Translations under genes and position numbers: made by a program
Source of the DNA: an uncultured Acidimicrobiia bacterium
GTDB lineage: Bacteria; Actinomycetota; Acidimicrobiia; Acidimicrobiales; CAIXPF01
Direction of reading: 5' to 3'
Length of the DNA stretch: 35,760 nt
Assembly (NCBI GenBank): GCA_903921205.1
Contig: CAIXPF010000003.1
Span: 1-35,760 of the forward strand
Notes under the pieces: model-generated
The model's input: the letters and a program-made list of their open reading frames with translations, nothing else
Database searches by the model: none
Told to the model about the DNA's origin: nothing
Shown: piece after piece, positions 8,316 to 16,952 of the stretch
How the letters are laid out: every line of letters starts with the position of its first letter
How positions within the stretch are numbered: the first letter of the stretch is position 1

Positions 8316-9296
8316 TCACGGTGCGACGGCGCCGGCCTGCTGGTCCGTGTACTGGGCGTAGTTCCGGTTGCGGAACCAACGCTGGTAGTCGCCGAAGGTG
8401 ATGGGCTCGTGCAACGGCGGGTGCTCGGCGTCGACGCAGGTCGGCAGCGCCTCGATGAGGGCGTCGTCACGGGCCCCGAAGAAGAACGGCATGGCATAGC
8501 GGTCGGTGCCGGACTGGTTCATCACCCGGTGTGCGGTCGACAGGTACCGGTCGTTGGTCCAACGCCGCAGGATGTCCCCGGAGTTCACCAGGAACGAGTT
8601 CGGCAGCGGCGGCGGCTCGATCCACTCATGGCCCTCCGGGCGGATCCACAACCCGGGGACGTCGTTGGCCGGCAGCAGGGTCATCACCGTCGAGTCGGTG
8701 TGCGGCGCCAGGCCCCACTGCTCGTCCTCGTGGTCGACGACGGGATAGTGCGACAGGCGCAGCGTCACGCTCGGCTCGTCGAAGAACGGGGCGAAGTAGT
8801 CCTCCGCGAGGCCCAGGCTGCGGGCGTACAACGGCAGCAGTCGCTGCGACAGGCTGCTCATGGCATCGATGTACGCCTCGACGGTCGCCTCGAACCCGTC
8901 GAGCGCGGGCCATTGGTTCCCGTGCCGGTAGCCGCCACGATGGGCGAAGAACGCTGCGTTGAGGTTGGGTTTGCGCACCGCACCGGCGATGGCCGAGGCG
9001 TAGGACGTGCCACCGCCGAGGTGGAGGTACCCACCCCGTTCGTTGCTCATCAGGATCGCTTCCTTGGCGGCTTCGTCGAGCGCGTGCAACCGCCGGGCCT
9101 GCTGATACACCGCCTCCACCATCGACCAGGGCACGTCGTGCCCGACGATGAAGAAGAACCCGATCTCCTCCAGTGCGCTGCGCAACTGGGCCGCGGTCCG
9201 CTCGGCCGCCCCGGCCTCCCCACGGAGATACGGGCCGATGTCGAGCACCGGCACCACCGCCGTCGGTCCGCCCGATCGCTGATCGTCAGCCGCCAT
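8316..9296 (-). CDS. 2-oxoglutarate/Fe(II)-dependent oxygenase, isopenicillin-N-synthase-like family
   Basis: The 326-residue protein starts at ATG 9296 behind GAGGGGGACGA. The N-terminal segment (VPVLDIGPYL, then GFFFIVGHDVP near 46-56) is typical of the DIOX_N region. The jelly-roll core supplies the iron ligands His199 and Asp201 (APHTD) and His256 (STAHRV), with Arg266 (RYAMPFF) positioned to bind 2-oxoglutarate. Members hydroxylate or desaturate diverse small molecules, and the substrate here cannot be read from sequence. The gene stands alone, convergent with folP and divergent from the GGDEF-EAL gene, so the neighbours give no pathway clue. It is a soluble cytoplasmic enzyme. Confidence 0.92.
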   Translation of the reverse strand: MAADDQRSGGPTAVVPVLDIGPYLRGEAGAAERTAAQLRSALEEIGFFFIVGHDVPWSMVEAVYQQARRLHALDEAAKEAILMSNERGGYLHLGGGTSYASAIAGAVRKPNLNAAFFAHRGGYRHGNQWPALDGFEATVEAYIDAMSSLSQRLLPLYARSLGLAEDYFAPFFDEPSVTLRLSHYPVVDHEDEQWGLAPHTDSTVMTLLPANDVPGLWIRPEGHEWIEPPPLPNSFLVNSGDILRRWTNDRYLSTAHRVMNQSGTDRYAMPFFFGARDDALIEALPTCVDAEHPPLHEPITFGDYQRWFRNRNYAQYTDQQAGAVAP

Positions 9297-9458
9297 TCGT
9301 CCCCCTCGTCGCTCTCCCCGGGGTGAATCCTCCCACAATCGCCAGCGCCGCAGCCGCGCCGCAATGGGACCATCAACGCACCACAGACGGTCGTTTTCGG
9401 GCGTTCCGGCGAGAATGCGGTTCAGCCCGAGGGGCCACCGGTCGAATGCACCTGCACT

Positions 9459-12400
9459 ATGGCCGCCGGTGCTGCTCGTCTGTTGTCCGCCGCGAGGGGT
9501 CTGCCTCGCAGCGCGGTCGGCCGGGCCCGGCTGATCTGGACAGCGGCCGTTGCCGCAACGCTGGTGGCCCTGGTGTGGCCGTCGGGGTCGGTGGCCGCCG
9601 GATGCGTGGGGTACCTGCTGGGGGCACTCGCCGTGGGCCGTGCGTGCCGGGGCTTCGGAGTCGGCCGGCGATCGGCCTGGGCGGCGGTCGCGGCGATCCT
9701 GCTGGCCGACACTGCGGCGCTGGCGCTGCGCGGGGTCGTCCCGTTGGCCGTCGAGTTCGGGGTCGTCTCGACGGTGCTGACCCTGGTGGCGCTGCGGAAC
9801 CTCGTCGGCTGCCGTGCGTTCGACCTCGGGGCGTTGACCGACGCCGTCATCGGGTTGCTGGCCCTGTCGGCGTTCGCCATCGACCGCATCATCGCCCCGA
9901 TGCTGGTCGACGGGATCGATCGCATCGAGGCCGTCGTGCTGGTCGGTGTGGGGCTCGAGTTCGTGGTGCTTGCGGTGCTCGGCTACGTGCTGTTCAGCTC
10001 CGGTGCCCTGCGCGTGGTGGCGATCCGCCTGTTCGTCGCCGGCGCAGCGCTCGGCGCCGGCCTGCACCTGGGGTGGGTGGCGTCCGGCCACCGCCTTGCC
10101 TCGGTCGCGCCGGTCGCCATCGCCGCCCAGCTCGCCGCAGCGTTGGTGATGGCGGCAGGGGCGCTGCACCCGTCGATGACCCGCGCCGGTGGCGATCTGC
10201 CCTCGACCCGGAAGCTGACCGAGCTGCGGGTGACGGTGCTCGGCCTGTGCGCCGCGGTGCCGTGGATCCTGGTGGCCGTCGGCAGCGTCGGCGACCGGGA
10301 GAACGACTGGCCGGTCGGCGTGTGCGGCATGGCCCTCGTCGCCCTGCTGGCCGTCCGCCTCAACCGGGAACTCGCGGGGCGTTCCGAGGACCAGCGTCGC
10401 GAGGCGTCGCTGCGATCCGGTCTGACCGGGCTGCTCGTCGCCACCGATCAGGCCACGATCGAGCTGGCCACGGTGCTCGCCGTTCGGAACCTGGTGGGCG
10501 ACCGCGCTGCGACCGTGCGGGTCCTCATGACCGTTCCCGAGCCGGAGGACCTGCCCGTGTGCTCGGAACCGGTGCAGCTGTTCGGCCCCGACGGTGACGG
10601 GTGGCCCGCAGCCCTGGCGGCGATCGTGGCGCACAGCACCGAACGACCGTGGCTGGTCTGCTCGCCGATCCCGTCCGCTCGTGGCTCGGGAGGCCTGCTG
10701 ATCGTGGCGACCGCCACCAAGCCGTCTCCGGCGCTGCTCGGCGCCTTCCCGACGCTCACCGGCCAGCTGGGCCTCGCCCAGGACCGCGCCGTCATGTCCG
10801 AGTCCATGCACCGTCGCCACGCCGACCATCGCCTGGCGGCGCTGGTGCAGAACGCATTCGACGTGATCACCATCCTCGATGCCGGGCTGACCGTGCAGTT
10901 CCAGAGCCCGTCGATCACCTCGGTGCTGGGTCACGATCCGACCGCCGTCGTACACGGCCCCTTCGGCGGACTGCTCGACCCCGCCGAGGCGGCGGGGATC
11001 GAGGCACAGTTGCGCCAGCTCACCAAGGCGTCGGCGCGTTCGAGCATGCGCATCGAGTGCCGTCTGCGCCACCGCGACGGGAGCTGGCTCGACACCGAGA
11101 TCACCGCCACCAACCTCCTCGCCGACGCCGACGTCCGCGGCCTCGTGCTCAACATCCGCGACGTGAGCGAGCGGCGGGCGCTCGAAGCGCAGCTGACGCT
11201 GCAGGCGTTCCACGACCCGCTCACCGGCCTGGCCAACAGGGCGTTGCTGTCGGACCGGGTGGAGCACGCCCTGCAGGGAACGGCACGAGGTGGGCCGGAG
11301 CCCGCGGTGATGTTCATCGACCTCGACAACTTCAAGATGGTCAACGACAGCCTCGGCCACCAGTCCGGCGACCGGCTGCTGATCGAGATCGCCCACCGGC
11401 TCGAGAACTGTCTGCGGCCGGGCGACACCGCAGCCCGGATGGGCGGCGACGAGTTCGCCGTGCTGCTCGCCGACGCCGGACGGGCCGACGGCTCGGTGCT
11501 GCGCGAGGTGGGCGATCGGGTGCTCGAGGCGATCGCCGAACCGATGCTGCTCGAAGGCGTCGAGATCTCGCCGAGGGCCAGCATCGGCATCGCCTCGGTC
11601 AGGGTCGGCAGCGAATCGCAGATCGCAGCAGCGGCCGACCTCGTACGCAATGCCGACCTCGCGATGTACGTCGCCAAGGGTGATGGCGGCGGTGTGGCCC
11701 TGTACGACTCGTCGATGCACGACAACGTGCGACGCCGGCTCGACCTGCAGGCCGAGCTGGTCCGGGCGTTGGAGCGCCAGGAGTTCGAGGTGCATTTCCA
11801 GCCGCTCGTGGCCCTCGAGGAATCGGGTGTGGCTCTCGATCCCGGCGCGCTGTTCGCCCGGCCCGCCGTCATGGGCGTCGAGGCACTCGTGCGCTGGAAG
11901 CATCCGCAGCGCGGCCTGGTCGGCCCGGTGGAGTTCATCCCGCTCGTCGAGGAGACCGGTCAGATCGTCGAGCTCGGGCGCTGGGTGATGCTCGAGGCCT
12001 GCCGCACGGTCGCGGGCTGGGCCCGTGACGGCATCACCGACAAGGTGTCGCTCACCGTCAACGTGTCGGGCCGGCAGCTGCAGGAACCGACCCTGATCGA
12101 CGATGTGGCCTGGGCCATCCACAGCACGGGCATCGACCCGTCGTGGCTGTGCATCGAGGTGACCGAGAGCGTGGTCATGCAGGACAGCGCGGCGGGTGTC
12201 GAATGGTTGCAGGCGCTCAAGCAGCTCGGGGTCCGCATCGCCATCGACGACTTCGGGACCGGCTATTCGTCGCTGGCCTATCTGCAGATGTTCCCCATCG
12301 ACGTGATGAAGGTCGACCGGTCCTTCGTGATCGGCCTGGGCAAGGACCCCAAGGCCACCGAGCTGGTCCGTGCGGTCATCAACCTGTCCCATTCCCTGGG

Positions 12401-12620
12401 CATGATCACGCTGGCCGAGGGCATCGAGACCATGGAACAGCTCACCGAGCTGCAGACCCTCGGGTGCCGTCTCGGCCAGGGCTACGGCTTCGCCCGCCCG
12501 ATGTCGAACGCCGCGCTGATGGCTGCCCTGGCGGACGGGACGCTCACCATGGCCAGCCCCGGGCCGGTCCAGGCGTTGCGTCAGGCCCCGGTGTCCCTGG
12601 CCCCTGATCAGGGCCGCTGA
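9459..12620 (+). CDS. Membrane PAS-GGDEF-EAL protein, apparently active c-di-GMP turnover enzyme
   Basis: The 1053-residue protein has about eight or more hydrophobic helices over residues 25-300, a poorly defined linker (310-450), a PAS domain (about 455-575, with a PAC-like RDVSERR end), a GGDEF domain (580-750) and an EAL domain (760-1030). The cyclase signature is intact, RMGGDEF at 660-666, and an inhibitory RxxD site (RPGD, 653-656) sits at the standard spacing. The EAL side is also complete: EAL 808-810, NVS near 868, EVTES near 900, DDFGTGYSS 930-938, MKVDR with Lys951, and AEGIE. Both synthesis and breakdown of c-di-GMP are therefore possible. The start at ATG 9459 has no good ribosome site, so a nearby alternative start cannot be ruled out. 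The gene lies opposite the oxygenase gene with a 162-base shared upstream region. Confidence 0.92.
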   Translation: MAAGAARLLSAARGLPRSAVGRARLIWTAAVAATLVALVWPSGSVAAGCVGYLLGALAVGRACRGFGVGRRSAWAAVAAILLADTAALALRGVVPLAVEFGVVSTVLTLVALRNLVGCRAFDLGALTDAVIGLLALSAFAIDRIIAPMLVDGIDRIEAVVLVGVGLEFVVLAVLGYVLFSSGALRVVAIRLFVAGAALGAGLHLGWVASGHRLASVAPVAIAAQLAAALVMAAGALHPSMTRAGGDLPSTRKLTELRVTVLGLCAAVPWILVAVGSVGDRENDWPVGVCGMALVALLAVRLNRELAGRSEDQRREASLRSGLTGLLVATDQATIELATVLAVRNLVGDRAATVRVLMTVPEPEDLPVCSEPVQLFGPDGDGWPAALAAIVAHSTERPWLVCSPIPSARGSGGLLIVATATKPSPALLGAFPTLTGQLGLAQDRAVMSESMHRRHADHRLAALVQNAFDVITILDAGLTVQFQSPSITSVLGHDPTAVVHGPFGGLLDPAEAAGIEAQLRQLTKASARSSMRIECRLRHRDGSWLDTEITATNLLADADVRGLVLNIRDVSERRALEAQLTLQAFHDPLTGLANRALLSDRVEHALQGTARGGPEPAVMFIDLDNFKMVNDSLGHQSGDRLLIEIAHRLENCLRPGDTAARMGGDEFAVLLADAGRADGSVLREVGDRVLEAIAEPMLLEGVEISPRASIGIASVRVGSESQIAAAADLVRNADLAMYVAKGDGGGVALYDSSMHDNVRRRLDLQAELVRALERQEFEVHFQPLVALEESGVALDPGALFARPAVMGVEALVRWKHPQRGLVGPVEFIPLVEETGQIVELGRWVMLEACRTVAGWARDGITDKVSLTVNVSGRQLQEPTLIDDVAWAIHSTGIDPSWLCIEVTESVVMQDSAAGVEWLQALKQLGVRIAIDDFGTGYSSLAYLQMFPIDVMKVDRSFVIGLGKDPKATELVRAVINLSHSLGMITLAEGIETMEQLTELQTLGCRLGQGYGFARPMSNAALMAALADGTLTMASPGPVQALRQAPVSLAPDQGR

Positions 12621-12666
12621 CGCGCTCAGGGCGCGCGGACGCGATCAGGGCGCGTGGACGCGATCA
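12619..12666. repeat. 19-bp tandem repeat joining two convergent stop codons
   Basis: Copies at 12619-12637 and 12638-12656 differ at two bases, and a third partial copy begins at 12657. The unit is GACGCGnTCAGGGCGCGnG. The repeat starts within the TGA of the GGDEF-EAL gene and ends on the stop of the CoA-transferase gene on the other strand. Each copy contains TCA, a minus-strand stop triplet. Confidence 0.75.
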
Positions 12667-13956
12667 GCCCACGCCGGGGTTGATCGGTTCGTCACCGATC
12701 ACCGCCGCGGCGTGCAGCTCCTCGAGCTGGGTCTCGTCGTAACCGAGCAACGTCCGCAGCACCGACCTGGTGTGCTCGCCGAACAGCGGTGCCGGCCGGT
12801 CCAGTCGCCTGCCGGACTGTACGGAGCGCCAGGCCACACCGGGCTGCTTCCAGTCGGCGGGCATGCGCGGGTGCTCGAGCTCGACCCAGAACCCCCGGGA
12901 ACGCAGGTGCGGATCGTCGTGGATGGCCACGGTGTCGAGCACCCGGCTCGATGCGATGCCGTGGTCGCGCAGCACCGCCACCGCCTCGGTCGCATCGAGC
13001 GGCGCACACCACGTGGCAATGGCATCGTCGAGCTCGTCGTGGCGGGCGAGCCGTTCGGTGAGGCTCAGCGCCGACCATTCCGGCCGCTCCAGCAGCCCCG
13101 CGAGCGCCGACCACATGGTGTCGTCGAGCACCGACACGGCGATCCACTGCTCGTCGAACGGGCGGGCGGGCAGCAGGTTGTACCCCGCGGTACGGTCTGG
13201 CCTGGCCTCATCCGCGCAGCGGTAGCAGCCCCGCGGGGCGGCCGTGCCCTGTGGGTGACGGTTCCCGTGGTGGACCACCTCGGGGTCGCGCGCCGCGGCG
13301 ACGAAGGCGGAACCGGCCAGTGTGGCGGCCACCTCGCGTTGCGCCAGATCCACCACCATGCCCGTACCGGTCCGGCGGCGTTGCAGCAACCCGAGGACCA
13401 CGGCCCCCGCCGCCGCCACACCGGCCACCGGATCGCCGTAGGAGACCCCGCACTTGTACGGGACGTCCTCGCCGTCGTACCCGGTGAGCGAGGTCAGGCC
13501 CGACATCTGCTCGATGACCGGCCCGAAGCCCACCAGGCCACGGTCGGGGCCGGTCTTGCCGAACCCGGCCATCGACACGATGACCAGCTGCGGGTTGGCG
13601 GCCTGCAGGACCTCGTAGCCGAGGTCGAGCTTGTCGAGCACGTCGGCCCGGTAGTTCTCCACCAGCACGTCGCAGTGCGCCAGCAGCTCGAGGAAGACCT
13701 GCCGGCCGCGTGCCTGGGCGAGGTCGAGGGTGACCGACTGCTTCGCCCGGTTGTAGGTGTTGAAGTAGTAGCTCGAGTTCCACGGGTCGGACTTGCCGGG
13801 CTGGGGGATGAGCGTGCGGATGTTGTCCCACGCCGACGGCGACTCGATCTTGAGGACCTCCGCGCCCTGCTCGCCGAGCAGCTTGGTGGCGAAGGGCCCC
13901 GCCCACATCATCGACAGGTCGGCGACCCGCAGACCTTCGAACGGCAACGGCTTCAT
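12664..13956 (-). CDS. Family III CoA-transferase (CaiB/BaiF), catalytic-type chain
   Basis: The 430-residue protein moves CoA between carboxylic acids. It begins with the family signature (GLRVADLSMMWAGPFATKLLGEQGAEVLKIE) and carries the expected nucleophile Asp175 in VSYGDPVAGV, followed by the small-residue helix AAAGAVVLGLL. GFGKTGP (131-137) and the C-terminal LGEH-like segment (FGEHT, 392-396) are also typical. ATG 13956 is chosen because it overlaps the stop of the upstream CoA-transferase gene (ATGA); an upstream TTG at 13968 is less likely. The overlap indicates translational coupling and equal amounts of the two chains. Substrates are unknown; the family includes carnitine, formyl, mesaconyl and benzylsuccinate enzymes. 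Confidence 0.92.
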   Translation of the reverse strand: MKPLPFEGLRVADLSMMWAGPFATKLLGEQGAEVLKIESPSAWDNIRTLIPQPGKSDPWNSSYYFNTYNRAKQSVTLDLAQARGRQVFLELLAHCDVLVENYRADVLDKLDLGYEVLQAANPQLVIVSMAGFGKTGPDRGLVGFGPVIEQMSGLTSLTGYDGEDVPYKCGVSYGDPVAGVAAAGAVVLGLLQRRRTGTGMVVDLAQREVAATLAGSAFVAAARDPEVVHHGNRHPQGTAAPRGCYRCADEARPDRTAGYNLLPARPFDEQWIAVSVLDDTMWSALAGLLERPEWSALSLTERLARHDELDDAIATWCAPLDATEAVAVLRDHGIASSRVLDTVAIHDDPHLRSRGFWVELEHPRMPADWKQPGVAWRSVQSGRRLDRPAPLFGEHTRSVLRTLLGYDETQLEELHAAAVIGDEPINPGVG

Positions 13957-15035
13957 CGGGACTCCCAACGTTCGGCCACCGCGGCTGCTGTCGCCGGCTC
14001 CGCCTCGGTGACGGTCCCGCCTCCGCTCCAGTCGAACGCCACGAAGGGCCGGCCCGGAACGTGCACCAGGTGGCCGTCGGCGGTGGTGACCAGATCGAAG
14101 AACCCTCGCTCGTGCAGGGCAGGTCCGGCGATCAGCTCTGCCGGGGTGCGGACCTTGCCGAAGGGGATGCGATGCTCCGCCCCGAGCCGGATCAGCTCGT
14201 CACCGGTCCGGTCGACCATGAACGACAGTACGTACGCCGACAGTTCCTCGTCGTGGGCCGGTCGTTGCAACGGGTCACGGAAGCGTTCCTCCTGCAGGAC
14301 CGGGTCGCCGATCAAGGCGAACAGGGCCGGGACCTGGCGTTCGAGGCAGAACACCCCGGCGTAACCGTCGGCGCAGGGGTACACCGCCCACACCGCCCGG
14401 TGGTAGTTGCCGAAGCGCAGCGCGGCCGGTTCGCCGTGGGCCGCTGCGGGGCCGTACAGCTCGAGGGCCCCGGCGAGGCACTCCTGCAACGACAGGTCGA
14501 TCCAGTCGCCTTCGCCGTGCACGACGGTGCCGTAGTAGCCCGCCAGCAGCGCCGAGAACGCGTGCAACCCGGCGAAGTACATGGCCTGGGACCCACCGGT
14601 CACCAACGGGGTCGACGCCGGGTCGCCGGTGAGCGACATGGTGCCTCCGGCGGCGAAGGCGATCAGGTCGTCGGCCGGCTGTTGGCGATCGGGGCCCGTC
14701 TGGCCGAACGGGGCGATGGTGACCGCCACCAACGCCGGGTTGGCCTGCCGCCACGCAGCGACGTCGAAACGGCCCGGGGTGCCGTCGAGTACCACCACAT
14801 CGGCCACCCCGACGAGGCGGGCCAGCTCGCCGGCCGGGTCCGCCCCGAGCAGGATGCGGCGTTTGCCGGGCAGCAGGTAGGTGGACTCGTCGTCGCTCAG
14901 CGTCCAGCCCGGGCTGCCGTGTCCCTCGGCCCGCACCACCTCGGCGCCGTACCCGGCGAGCAGGTGGGTGCAGTAGGCCGCCGGTGAGCCACCGGCCACC
15001 TCCACCACCTTCATTCCCAGCAACGGTTGGTCCAC
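13953..15035 (-). CDS. Family III CoA-transferase-like chain lacking the catalytic Asp
   Basis: The 360-residue protein has the CaiB/BaiF fold signature near the N-terminus (LLGMKVVEVAGGSPAAYCTHLLAGYGAEVVRAEG) and PFGQTGPDR at 109-117. Where the family has a catalytic aspartate, this chain reads GGSQAMYFAGLHAF, with Met152 in that position, so it is probably not active alone. Its stop overlaps the start of the Asp-bearing CoA-transferase gene (ATGA), which suggests a heteromeric enzyme. The start is set at GTG 15035 because a -10 hexamer TAGTGT lies exactly eight bases upstream and the family alignment begins there. GTG 15047 would add four residues but lies within that promoter. Confidence 0.88.
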   Translation of the reverse strand: MDQPLLGMKVVEVAGGSPAAYCTHLLAGYGAEVVRAEGHGSPGWTLSDDESTYLLPGKRRILLGADPAGELARLVGVADVVVLDGTPGRFDVAAWRQANPALVAVTIAPFGQTGPDRQQPADDLIAFAAGGTMSLTGDPASTPLVTGGSQAMYFAGLHAFSALLAGYYGTVVHGEGDWIDLSLQECLAGALELYGPAAAHGEPAALRFGNYHRAVWAVYPCADGYAGVFCLERQVPALFALIGDPVLQEERFRDPLQRPAHDEELSAYVLSFMVDRTGDELIRLGAEHRIPFGKVRTPAELIAGPALHERGFFDLVTTADGHLVHVPGRPFVAFDWSGGGTVTEAEPATAAAVAERWESR

Positions 15036-15043
15036 GGTGCCGC

Positions 15044-15049
15044 ACACTA
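15044..15049 (-). promoter_or_regulatory. -10 element of the CoA-transferase pair, leaderless layout
   Basis: TAGTGT on the minus strand lies eight bases before GTG 15035. The same eight-base spacing recurs in front of other genes here. It decides the start of the downstream gene. Confidence 0.55.
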
Positions 15050-15284
15050 CTCCTGCGACGCTCCGAGCAACCCGGGCCGAATCGGTTCCCTCCGTGCCAG
15101 GACGGACTCCGATCAGCCTGCCGCCACGGGCACGCGATCGGGTCGATCCGTGGCGTCACCAGACCGATGCGGAGTGCAGGTGCAGACCAAACGGTATGTC
15201 TACGGAACGACGGCTTCTGGGGCCCGGCCGGGTCGGGTTCGGTCGGGCGGGTCGTCGGTGACCCGTTGGCGCAGGGGCCGGCCT

Positions 15285-15290
15285 TAGCAT
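15285..15290 (+). promoter_or_regulatory. -10 element of surE, leaderless layout
   Basis: TAGCAT lies eight bases before ATG 15299, with no ribosome site between. It is at the downstream edge of the 263-base divergent region 15036-15298, which otherwise shows no gene. Confidence 0.55.
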
Positions 15291-15298
15291 GGGCGGCC

Positions 15299-16135
15299 AT
15301 GGCCCACCGACCGTTGCTGCTGCTGACCAACGACGACGGCATCGATTCGGTCGGGCTTCATGTGCTGGCGCGGGCCATGCGCCGGCACGGGGACGTGCTG
15401 ATCGTGGCCCCCGACGCCGAGTACTCCGGCGCAGGCGCGGCACTCGGGGCCCTGCACCTGATCCGGCCGGAGGTGCACGGGGTCGTCGTCGAGGGGATCG
15501 AGCGGGCGTACTCGGTCAGCGGGCCGCCGGCGCTGTGCACGTTGTTCGCTGCGCTCGGGGCGTTCGGGCGGGTCCCCGACCTCGTGGTGGCCGGCATCAA
15601 CCCGGGTGCCAACGTGGGTCGGGCCGTCTATCACTCGGGCACGGTCGGCGCGGCCCTCACCGCTCGGGGTCGGTTCATCAACGGCGTGGCCGTCAGCCAG
15701 GAGGTGGCCGAAGTCGCCGTCGACGGCCAAGGGGCGGAGGCCGGGCTGGCTGGTCAGCTCTGGGACTCGGCTGCGGCGGTGGCCGACGTCGTGGTCGGGG
15801 AGTTGCTCCGCGGCGGGCTCCCCGCCGATCCGGTGGTGGTCAACCTCAACGTCCCGAACCGTCCGGTGGCGGAGATGACCGGGTGGCAGCTGAGCACCGT
15901 CGCCACCCAACCGCCGCGGACGATGGCATCGGCCCGGCTCGAGCCCAAGGCCGGTCATGACGGGGCCTTCCACGTGGAGATGTCCTGGGGCGATCCGGTT
16001 GCCATGCCCGACCACACCGACTCCGGGGCGATCGAGGCCGGCAAGGTCTCGGTGAGTTTCCTCAGCAGGCTCGATCACGTCGATCTCACCCCACAACACG
16101 GCGTCGAGCTGAACCTCGACGGGCTCTTCGGCTAG
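15299..16135 (+). CDS. surE: SurE-family 5'/3'-nucleotidase
   Basis: The 278-residue protein matches SurE, a metal-dependent phosphatase acting on nucleoside monophosphates and short polyphosphate in stress and stationary phase. The metal ligands are visible: Asp12 and Asp13 in LLLTNDDG, Ser43 in AEYSGAG, and Asn101 in AGINPGAN. The YHSGTVGAALTA segment (111-122) is the usual core signature. The common SGTPADC motif is altered to SGPPALC (74-80), which may change substrate handling. The start follows from the -10 element eight bases upstream. It ends convergently with the stress-protein gene. Confidence 0.9.
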   Translation: MAHRPLLLLTNDDGIDSVGLHVLARAMRRHGDVLIVAPDAEYSGAGAALGALHLIRPEVHGVVVEGIERAYSVSGPPALCTLFAALGAFGRVPDLVVAGINPGANVGRAVYHSGTVGAALTARGRFINGVAVSQEVAEVAVDGQGAEAGLAGQLWDSAAAVADVVVGELLRGGLPADPVVVNLNVPNRPVAEMTGWQLSTVATQPPRTMASARLEPKAGHDGAFHVEMSWGDPVAMPDHTDSGAIEAGKVSVSFLSRLDHVDLTPQHGVELNLDGLFG

Positions 16136-16144
16136 CTCGGGCCC

Positions 16145-16197
16145 GTCGCCGGCGACCGACCTCGCCTCCGGAGGCCGCCGGGCCGGTAGCCGGCGAC
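16145..16197. terminator. Nested palindromes between surE and the stress-protein gene
   Basis: GTCGCCGGC (16145-16153) pairs with GCCGGCGAC (16189-16197) around an inner palindrome GCCTCCGGAGGC (16164-16175). The segment fills the 67 bases between two convergent stops, so a bidirectional terminator is likely. Confidence 0.4.
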
Positions 16198-16202
16198 CGT
16201 CG

Positions 16203-16697
16203 TCAGCCGTGCGACTCGGGTTCCGCGCCTCGGGGGAGCACGACCACCGGGCAGTGGGCGTGGTGGGTGACCTGCTGGCTGACCGATCCGAGCAACAGGC
16301 CGGCGAAACCTCCGCGGCCTCGGCTGCCCACGACGATCAGCTCGGCGTCGGCCGCGGCGTCGAGCAGGGCGGTACCCGCAGGGCCCTCGACGACGCGCAC
16401 CTCGACGGGCACGGTCGGCTCGATGCCGCCGGTCACCCGCGCCATCGTCTCGTCGGCCACCGCCGCGGCCGCTCTGGCGAGCTCCTCGAACGGCGTGCTC
16501 GGCAGCGCGGCCATGGGTTCGGCCACCATCGGCAGGTACTGCCAGGCGTGCACGATGCGCACGCCGACCCGGCGCAGCGCAGCCTCCTCGAGCGCCCAGG
16601 CCAGCGCGGCGTCGGCGAAATCGGACCCGTCCACCCCGACCACGATCACTCCCGGCTGAGGCGGTCCCTCGGTCGTCGGTTGGTTCTGTTCGGCCAT
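16203..16697 (-). CDS. Universal stress protein (UspA family)
   Basis: The 164-residue single Usp domain is preceded by a short unstructured lead. It opens with VIVVGVDGSDFADAALAWALEEA and carries the ATP-binding signature GSRGRGGFAGLLLGSVSQ (G-2X-G-9X-G-S), so it belongs to the nucleotide-binding subgroup. ATG 16697 is preceded by AGGAG at good spacing (CCAGGAGCGACCCAG). The ORF remains open further upstream without better support. It is divergent from a cyclic-nucleotide-binding gene, which may share its stress regulation. The cellular role is general and unproven. Confidence 0.93.
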   Translation of the reverse strand: MAEQNQPTTEGPPQPGVIVVGVDGSDFADAALAWALEEAALRRVGVRIVHAWQYLPMVAEPMAALPSTPFEELARAAAAVADETMARVTGGIEPTVPVEVRVVEGPAGTALLDAAADAELIVVGSRGRGGFAGLLLGSVSQQVTHHAHCPVVVLPRGAEPESHG

Positions 16698-16855
16698 CTG
16701 GGTCGCTCCTGGTACGGCTGCGTGGTCCGGTGGCCGGACGGTGGGACCCATCGGGACACAGCCTCGGCCGACCGACCGGTTCGCCCTCAGGCTGTCGGGC
16801 GACGGACCCGGGCGAGCAGGGCCGAAGGTCCCCGGCGTCCGGGCCGGTCGGCCGG

Positions 16856-16894
16856 TTTGCCCGGTCTTTCCACACCGGGGCGATCTTTGCCCGG
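16856..16894. promoter_or_regulatory. Direct repeat TTTGCCCGG in divergent promoter region
   Basis: TTTGCCCGG occurs at 16856-16864 and 16886-16894, 30 bases apart, between the divergent stress-protein and cyclic-nucleotide-binding genes. The spacing is close to three helical turns, so an operator is conceivable. The rest of 16698-16952 holds no gene. Confidence 0.25.
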
Positions 16895-16915
16895 GGCGCG
16901 CCGCCGAGGAGGAGG

Positions 16916-16921
16916 TAGCGT
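16916..16921 (+). promoter_or_regulatory. Candidate -10 element upstream of the cNMP-binding gene
   Basis: TAGCGT lies 31 bases before ATG 16953. An AGGGAGGGAA ribosome site lies between them, so this would be an ordinary leadered transcript. Confidence 0.4.
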
Positions 16922-16952
16922 CCCGTCCAGTACGACCCCGAGGGAGGGAACC

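Noticed and set aside
9297-12392. A very long minus-strand extension upstream of the oxygenase
   Set aside because: The extension is antisense to the PAS-GGDEF-EAL gene and has low-complexity composition; the oxygenase has a clear ATG and ribosome site at 9296.
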